6,999 bases of DNA, taken from an uncultured Collinsella sp. GTDB lineage: Bacteria > Actinomycetota > Coriobacteriia > Coriobacteriales > Coriobacteriaceae. Within the stretch, counting starts at the first letter, position 1. Every line of letters starts with the position of its first letter. This document shows positions 1 through 4,298 of this stretch, piece by piece. Location of the stretch: contig CABUDB010000081.1 of the NCBI GenBank assembly GCA_902490245.1, positions 1 through 6,999 on the forward strand, read 5' to 3'. The position numbers and the translations under genes were made by a program. Under the pieces are notes generated by a model. It ran no database searches and was not told where the DNA came from. It saw only the letters and a program-made list of their open reading frames with translations.

Positions 1-53
1 GCTCCAAGTTCACCACATCTTGTAACTGATGAACCCATATGTGTAAGAATCTG
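1..53. other. Compositionally distinct left edge, not matching the adjoining gene
   Basis: These bases are about 40 percent GC, against well above 60 percent in the gene that follows. C69 dipeptidase homology starts abruptly at about position 54, where the dipeptidase frame reads STLVARNEDS, the usual sequence about 20 residues inside such proteins. The expected preceding segment (Met, nucleophile Cys, then a CTT-VLVG-like strand and a DG turn) is absent in all + frames. The dipeptidase frame is open to base 1 but encodes unrelated residues there. This could be a recombination junction, a deletion or an artefact at a contig end; the sequence alone does not decide. Confidence 0.45.
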
Positions 54-60
54 TTCGACG

Positions 61-1530
61 TTGGTTGCTCGCAACGAGGACTCGTCCAACGGGGTGTTTG
101 AGCCCAAGCGCATGCGCGTGGTGCATCCCGACGAGCAGCCGCGCGTCTACACGAGCGTCCTGAGTCACCTGACCGTTGAGCTGCCCGATAACCCCATGCG
201 CTACACGAGCGTCCCCGATGTTGTCCCGGGCCACGGCATCTGGGCCGAGGCCGGTTTCAACGAGCTCAATGTGGGCATGTCCGCAACCGAGACGCTCACC
301 ACCAACGAGCGTGTCCGCGGCGCCGATCCGCTCGTAGACTATGTGCCCGCCAAGGGCAACGAGGGCGAGGACGGCTATGTGCCGGCGCAGCCCGGCGGTC
401 TGGGCGAGGAAGACATGGTGACCCTGGTGCTGCCGTATGCCAAGTCCGCCCGCGACGGCGTGCGTATCCTGGGCGACCTGCTCGAGCGCTACGGCACCTA
501 CGAGAACAACGGCATCGCCTTTAGCGACGTTGACGAGATCTGGTGGCTCGAGACCATCGGCGGCCACCACTGGATCGCCAAGCGCGTGCCCGATGACGCC
601 TATGTGACCATGCCCAACCAGCTGGGTATCGATAGCTTTGACCTGGACGACGCCGAGGGCGCTCAGGTCGACCACATGTGCTCCGCCGACCTGCGCTCCT
701 GGATGGCCGAGTGGCATCTGGACCTGACGCTGGGCGTTGAGGGCGACGGTCCGGCGACGGTCTTTAACCCGCGCGAGGCCTTTGGCTCGCACAGCGACAG
801 CGACCACGTCTACAACACGCCGCGCGCCTGGTACATGCAGCGCTGCCTCAATCCCAGCGATGTGTGGGACGGTCCCGACGCCGATTACACGCCCGAGAGC
901 GACGACATCCCCTGGAGCCGCGTGCCCGAGCGCAAGGTGACCATCGAGGACATCAAGTATGTGCTTTCGAGCCACTACCAGGGCACGGAGTACGACTGCT
1001 ACGGCAGCAAGGGCACGCCCGCCACGCGCGGTGCCTATCGTCCCATCGGCATCAACCGCAACAGCCAGCTCGCCGTGCTGCAGCTGCGCCCCTATGCGCA
1101 GCCGGCGTATCGCGCCGTTCAGTGGATGGCGTTTGGCTCCAACTCGTTTAACGCGCTCGTGCCGCTGTACGCCAATGTCGAGACCATGCCCGAGTACTAT
1201 GCCGACACGCAGGCTCGCGTGACGTCCGAGAACTTCTACTGGGCAAATCGCCTGATCGGTGCCCTGGCCGACGTCCGCTTCCATGAGTGCGGTCGCGCGG
1301 TCGAGGATTATCAGGAGAAGGTCGGCGGCATGGGCCACAAGCAGATCCACGACGTCGACGCTGCCGTGGCCGCCCTGCCCGAGGCCGAGGTGTCTGCCGA
1401 GCTCGCCCGCGCCAACGAGGCCTTTGCCGAGCTCGTGCGCGTGGAGACCGATGCCCTACTGGGCAAGGTGCTCTACACCACCAGCTGCGCCATGAAGAAC
1501 TCCTTCGCGATGAACGATAACGTAAGGTAA
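61..1530 (+). CDS. C69-family (PepD-type) dipeptidase, 5' end missing or altered
   Basis: Peptidase family C69 enzymes are N-terminal-nucleophile hydrolases that cleave dipeptides, mostly in the cytoplasm, using a Cys exposed at the mature N-terminus. Family features visible, numbered from the TTG at 61: ARNEDS at residues 3-8, NVGMSATET around 70-80, the aromatic block DEIWWLETIGGHHW near 158-171 followed by RVPDDAYV, PWSRVPERKVTIEDI near 280-300, and RPIGINRNSQLAVLQ near 327-341. The C-terminus, with YTTSCAMKNSF, looks complete and ends at TAA. About 20 residues carrying the catalytic Cys are missing at the start. The TTG at 61 has no ribosome binding site and is only the first possible start inside the homologous part; the frame stays open to base 1. 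It is either a 5'-partial gene interrupted by an odd junction or a pseudogene. Family assignment is firm; activity is doubtful as the sequence stands. Confidence 0.85.
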   Translation: MVARNEDSSNGVFEPKRMRVVHPDEQPRVYTSVLSHLTVELPDNPMRYTSVPDVVPGHGIWAEAGFNELNVGMSATETLTTNERVRGADPLVDYVPAKGNEGEDGYVPAQPGGLGEEDMVTLVLPYAKSARDGVRILGDLLERYGTYENNGIAFSDVDEIWWLETIGGHHWIAKRVPDDAYVTMPNQLGIDSFDLDDAEGAQVDHMCSADLRSWMAEWHLDLTLGVEGDGPATVFNPREAFGSHSDSDHVYNTPRAWYMQRCLNPSDVWDGPDADYTPESDDIPWSRVPERKVTIEDIKYVLSSHYQGTEYDCYGSKGTPATRGAYRPIGINRNSQLAVLQLRPYAQPAYRAVQWMAFGSNSFNALVPLYANVETMPEYYADTQARVTSENFYWANRLIGALADVRFHECGRAVEDYQEKVGGMGHKQIHDVDAAVAALPEAEVSAELARANEAFAELVRVETDALLGKVLYTTSCAMKNSFAMNDNVR

Positions 1531-1544
1531 AGACGACCTTGCAA

Positions 1545-1587
1545 CGAGCGAGCGGGACAAACGCCGTCAAAGGCTTTGCCTCGCTCG
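1545..1587 (+). terminator. Possible weak terminator hairpin after the dipeptidase gene
   Basis: CGAGCGAG at 1545-1552 is perfectly complementary to CTCGCTCG at 1580-1587, giving an 8-base-pair stem with a 27-base loop, 14 bases after the dipeptidase stop codon. It is followed by ATTTCTAT rather than a clean T tract, and the loop is long, so termination strength is doubtful. It could also be an RNA end-protecting stem. Confidence 0.35.
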
Positions 1588-1588
1588 A

Positions 1589-1617
1589 TTTCTATCTTGG
1601 CGGTAAAACGATATTGT
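1589..1617 (+). promoter_or_regulatory. Weak candidate promoter for the phasin-aarF operon
   Basis: TTTCTA (1589-1594) and TATTGT (1612-1617) are 17 bases apart and match the sigma-70 type -35 and -10 consensus at 3 and 4 of 6 positions. This would start transcription near 1624, just before the palindrome at 1625. The match is poor. Placement in the only gap before the operon is the main support. Confidence 0.25.
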
Positions 1618-1624
1618 GTCGTTC

Positions 1625-1638
1625 ACCCAATCTTGGGT
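1625..1638. promoter_or_regulatory. Perfect 14-base inverted repeat upstream of the phasin-like gene
   Basis: ACCCAATCTTGGGT has two perfect 6-base arms separated by TC. It lies 40 bases before the phasin-like start codon and about where transcription from the candidate promoter would begin. It could be an operator for a dimeric regulator. The 2-base spacer is too tight for a stable RNA hairpin without opening a pair. Function unknown. Confidence 0.3.
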
Positions 1639-1678
1639 ACAAGAAGGCCAATGCAGTTGTTCATGATTGGAGCCAACC

Positions 1679-2095
1679 ATGGTTATGAAATTCGATCAGC
1701 TTGTTAACGGTGCCATCAACGTGGGCTTCGGCGCCGCCGCCGTTGCCGTCGAGGGCGGCAAGAAGGTCCTCGACGACCTCAATACCAAGGGTGAGCAGGT
1801 CCGCAAGGACGCAGGCGCCCCCGATATCGCCCGCAGCGTGTCCGACATGTTCGAGCAGGCGGGTGGCACCATCTCCGACCTGACCGAGCGCCTGGGCATG
1901 CAGGGCGAGACCGCGGCACAGCGCGTGCTCGACGAGCTCATTCTGGCTCGCGTCCGCGTTATGACCGCCCCCGAGCGGACGGCCTTTTTGGCCCATGTGC
2001 GCGATATCGTCGATTCGGTCGAGGACAACGTGACCTCGGTGCCCGTCGAGTCTGTTGAGCCCGACGACGCAGAGGACGCCAAAGAGGCCGAGTAG
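1679..2095 (+). CDS. Phasin-like small helical protein (PHA-regulator phasin type)
   Basis: This 138-residue acidic protein has no signal peptide or transmembrane segment. Residues about 1-40 (an FDQLVNGAINVGFGAA stretch, then EGGKKVLDDLNTKGEQVRKD) resemble the N-terminal helix of phasin-family proteins, which have a Gly/Ala-rich amphipathic helix followed by a charged helix ending in a K-GE-type motif. The rest is predicted helical, and the last 20 or so residues are a Glu/Asp/Val/Pro-rich disordered tail. Classical phasins coat polyhydroxyalkanoate granules. Here no PHA synthase is visible, so a granule role is not shown; it may be a coiled-coil adaptor for the kinase encoded 8 bases downstream. 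The ATG at 1679 is chosen because GGAG (1669-1672) sits 6 bases upstream. A TTG at 1667 in the same frame would overlap that ribosome binding site. Family call is moderate; function is inferred. Confidence 0.7.
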   Translation: MVMKFDQLVNGAINVGFGAAAVAVEGGKKVLDDLNTKGEQVRKDAGAPDIARSVSDMFEQAGGTISDLTERLGMQGETAAQRVLDELILARVRVMTAPERTAFLAHVRDIVDSVEDNVTSVPVESVEPDDAEDAKEAE

Positions 2096-2103
2096 CAGCG
2101 CAG

Positions 2104-3867
2104 ATGGCAGATTCCACCACCGATTACAACAATCTAGACCCCTTGGGTGACGAGACGTCGGTTGTCGATGAGGTTGAGGCCGTCGTCTCGGGCGCTCGCA
2201 AGAAGCCGCGCGCTGTCGATATGGTCCCCGAGGAGCCCGACGCGATGGCGCCGGACGAGGAATACCAGCTCACGCCGGCAGGCCGCCGCGAACGCATCGG
2301 TCAGATTGTTCGCCTGGTCAAAAAGTACCGCGTGTGGGATAACCTCACGCCGGTTCGTTTGCGCCGCCTGCTCGAGGAACTCGGCCCCATGTTCGTCAAG
2401 ATGGGGCAGATTCTGGCCAACCGGTCCGAGATTCTGCCGCAACGCTTTTGCGACGAGCTGCGTCGTCTGCGGTCCGACGTGGAGCCGGTGCCGTACGAGG
2501 TCGTACTCAGTTGTCTGGAAGAAGAATACGGCCTGCGCCTGGGAGAGATGTTCGATGCGATCGACCCTAATCCGCTTGGTAGCGCATCGCTCGCGCAGGT
2601 GCACCGCGCCCGCCTGGTGACCGGCGAGGACGTGGCCGTTAAGGTGCAGCGCCCCGGTGCGCAGCAGGTGATGGCGCAGGACATCGACATCATTCGCTCG
2701 GTGGTGCGTATCGTTTCCACGTTCGTCAACACCGACCAGTTTGTTGACCTGCACGGCGTGGTCGAAGAGCTGTGGACCTCGTTTCGCGAGGAGACCAACT
2801 TTTTGGCCGAGGCCAAAAACCTCAACGATTTCTATGACTTCCACAAAAGTGTGCATGGCGTATCGTGTCCCAAATCCTACCTGGACCTTTGCACCGAGCA
2901 CGTGGTGGTCATGGACTACATCGACGGCATCTCCATCGCCGATCCCAAGCGTTTGGCAGCCGAGGGTTATGACTTGGAAAAGATCGGCGCCGCGATCGTC
3001 GAGGACTACTCGACGCAGGTGCTCGACGACGGCTTTTTCCATGCGGACCCGCATGCGGGAAACATTATTCTCAAGGACGGCATCGTTTACTTTATCGACT
3101 TGGGCATGGTCGGACGCATGTCGAGTCACGATCGCGGTATCGTCAAGGACATGATTTTCGCCGTGGCAGAGGGTGACGTGCCAAAGCTCAAGGATTCGCT
3201 CATGCGCTTTGCCGTGACGCGCGGCGACTCGGCTGAGCTCGATCATTCGGCCTTTTTGTCCGATTTGGACTTTATCGTCGCAGACTTTGCGGGCCTTGAC
3301 CTGAAGGATCTGGATATCGGCGAGTTTTTGACCTCGCTGTTAAACCTGGCGCGCAAAAACGACGTTGAGCTGCCGAGCGTGGTAACGATGTTCGCCCGCG
3401 GCATGGTGACGCTCGAGGGCCTGCTGACTGAGTATATGCCCAACGTCAACATGATCCAGATAATCCAGACGCATATCAAAAACGAGAAGAGCACCTATGC
3501 GCGCGTGCGTGATATGGGACGCGATCTTGCCGCGAGCAGCTATCGCGCGGCAAAAGGCTCGCTCGAGGCGGCCGAGTATCTGGGCTTGGCTTCGCGTATG
3601 CTCACGCGCGGCCAGCTTAAGGTAAACACGCAGATCATGAGCAGCGATAAGGCGCTGCGACAGCTGGGCGGAATTATCGACCGCATGTCGATGGCAATTG
3701 TGATCGCTGGTCTGTTTATCGGTTCGTCGGTGGTGTACTACGCGCGCATCGAGCCGGTTGTGTTTGGTATCCCAGTCATTGGCTTTATGGGCTACGTGAG
3801 CGCGCTGGTGCTGGCGCTTATGCTGGGCCGCAATATCTGGCTCAACAGTCACGGCGGCAAGCACTAG
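2104..3867 (+). CDS. aarF: AarF/ABC1/UbiB-family atypical protein kinase, membrane anchored
   Basis: This 587-residue protein has the complete ABC1/UbiB set of motifs: the family-specific KMGQ at 99-102 and the following QRFCDEL segment; the Ala-rich nucleotide loop GSASLAQVH at 159-167; the beta-3 lysine in VAVK (K180); acidic residues in EETNFLAEA around 229-237; the catalytic loop HADPHAGN at 313-320; and the metal-binding D332-L-G in place of DFG. Two hydrophobic helices near 528-547 and 551-574 form the usual C-terminal membrane hairpin. The first 55 or so residues are an acidic, probably disordered extension. Family members are ATPases or small-molecule kinases best known for supporting ubiquinone synthesis and lipid distribution; the substrate here is unknown. 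The start lies 8 bases after the phasin-like stop without a strong ribosome binding site, so translation is probably coupled. It ends before an intrinsic terminator. Confidence 0.93.
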   Translation: MADSTTDYNNLDPLGDETSVVDEVEAVVSGARKKPRAVDMVPEEPDAMAPDEEYQLTPAGRRERIGQIVRLVKKYRVWDNLTPVRLRRLLEELGPMFVKMGQILANRSEILPQRFCDELRRLRSDVEPVPYEVVLSCLEEEYGLRLGEMFDAIDPNPLGSASLAQVHRARLVTGEDVAVKVQRPGAQQVMAQDIDIIRSVVRIVSTFVNTDQFVDLHGVVEELWTSFREETNFLAEAKNLNDFYDFHKSVHGVSCPKSYLDLCTEHVVVMDYIDGISIADPKRLAAEGYDLEKIGAAIVEDYSTQVLDDGFFHADPHAGNIILKDGIVYFIDLGMVGRMSSHDRGIVKDMIFAVAEGDVPKLKDSLMRFAVTRGDSAELDHSAFLSDLDFIVADFAGLDLKDLDIGEFLTSLLNLARKNDVELPSVVTMFARGMVTLEGLLTEYMPNVNMIQIIQTHIKNEKSTYARVRDMGRDLAASSYRAAKGSLEAAEYLGLASRMLTRGQLKVNTQIMSSDKALRQLGGIIDRMSMAIVIAGLFIGSSVVYYARIEPVVFGIPVIGFMGYVSALVLALMLGRNIWLNSHGGKH

Positions 3868-3918
3868 AGGCCGCGACCGTCACCGCATTTTCCTATCGCA
3901 AACAATAGCTTTTACCTT

Positions 3919-3946
3919 GGGCTTCGCCTGCGTGCGAGGCTCTTTT
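3919..3946 (+). terminator. Intrinsic terminator of the phasin-aarF operon
   Basis: GGGCTTCGC (3919-3927) pairs with GCGAGGCTC (3934-3942) over nine positions, seven Watson-Crick and two G-T wobbles, around a 6-base loop, and runs straight into TTTT (3943-3946). It lies about 50 bases after the aarF stop codon. The T tract is short but the stem is good. Confidence 0.6.
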
Positions 3947-3973
3947 GCGTGATACCATTTTAACGGTAATAAT
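3945..3973 (+). promoter_or_regulatory. Candidate promoter for the riboswitch-DUF4430 transcript
   Basis: TTGCGT (3945-3950) and AATAAT (3968-3973) are 17 bases apart; they match the sigma-70 type consensus at 3 and 5 of 6 positions. Transcription would start near 3980, a few bases before the first riboswitch stem. The -35 element overlaps the T tract of the preceding terminator, so the two transcription units are packed back to back. Confidence 0.5.
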
Positions 3974-3983
3974 CGATGGCCTA

Positions 3984-4154
3984 GATGGTGGTGCGGAGAC
4001 GCATGAATGCGCGGTTTACCTGCGCGTTTGGGAGAATTGGGGTGCAAGTCCCCGGCTGTACCAGTAACCGTAATTCCTCTTGGCTCGGGATGTTCGCGTC
4101 GCAGATCGGACGACGTGCCCGAGTCGTTAAGGTTAAGTCGGATCGCCTCCCATC
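3984..4154 (+). ncRNA. Cobalamin (B12) riboswitch aptamer
   Basis: The conserved core is clear: GGGAGAAT at 4030-4037, the hairpin GGGGTGCAAGTCCCC (4039-4053), then CTGTACCAGTAACCGTAA (4056-4073), matching the family consensus of GGGAA, GGTG-A-TCC, CTG-CCCGCAACTGTAA type. The variable arm shows CTCGGG (4084-4089) pairing with CCCGAG (4118-4123) and inside it CGTCG (4097-4101) with CGACG (4111-4115). The 3' element AGTCGGATCGCCTCCC follows at 4136-4151. The closing stem is GATGG (3984-3988) with CCATC (4150-4154). Such RNAs bind adenosyl- or methylcobalamin and usually lower expression of B12 uptake or synthesis genes when B12 is plentiful. The next gene encodes a secreted protein with intrinsic-factor-like domains, which fits. 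Confidence 0.92.
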
Positions 4155-4298
4155 TTGCATGCGGCTGCGGCGTATGCCGCCGGTGTGCATAGGGCTCTGG
4201 AGGGAAGGGGGACCCCGATGGGGGAACTCGAGCGCAACATGCGCGATGACGTGGGGCGGCCTCAAGGCAACGCTCCAAGTACAGACAATGGGAGACAA
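4155..4298 (+). promoter_or_regulatory. Post-aptamer leader with purine-rich tracts; likely expression platform
   Basis: This stretch separates the aptamer from the preferred start codon. It contains a hairpin, GCGGC (4167-4171) with GCCGC (4176-4180), a purine tract GGAGGGAAGGGGGA (4199-4212) ahead of an ATG at 4218, and a second site, GGGAG (4290-4294), ahead of ATGs at 4299 and 4305. No hairpin followed by a T run is present, so control, if exerted here, is more likely on translation than by an intrinsic terminator. CTCC at 4273-4276 can pair with GGAG at 4291-4294, and CCTCC at 4146-4150 in the aptamer can pair with GGAGG at 4199-4203. Which pairing matters cannot be decided from one sequence. 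Confidence 0.45.

Noticed and set aside
1..38. Start of a - strand gene at 38 (MGSSVTRCGELG...), faintly recalling an HsdS-like opening
   Set aside because: It has only 12 residues in view, no ribosome binding site and a competing frame on the same strand; the resemblance is too short to support.
10..1350. A 446-residue open frame on the - strand opposite the C69 dipeptidase
   Set aside because: It is rich in Val/Ala/His/Gly with no family motifs; the + strand frame carries clear C69 motifs. It is a shadow frame.
2134..3246. A 370-residue open frame on the - strand opposite aarF
   Set aside because: It is antisense to the kinase motifs, His/Val-rich and without its own ribosome binding site or domain signature.
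4155..4298. Extending the DUF4430 protein start back to 4155
   Set aside because: The ATG at 4155-4163 region abuts the aptamer's last stem, has no ribosome binding site, and would put about 70 residues before the signal-peptide core; codons between 4260 and 4298 (such as CGG, AGT, ACA, AGA) are unlike the gene body.
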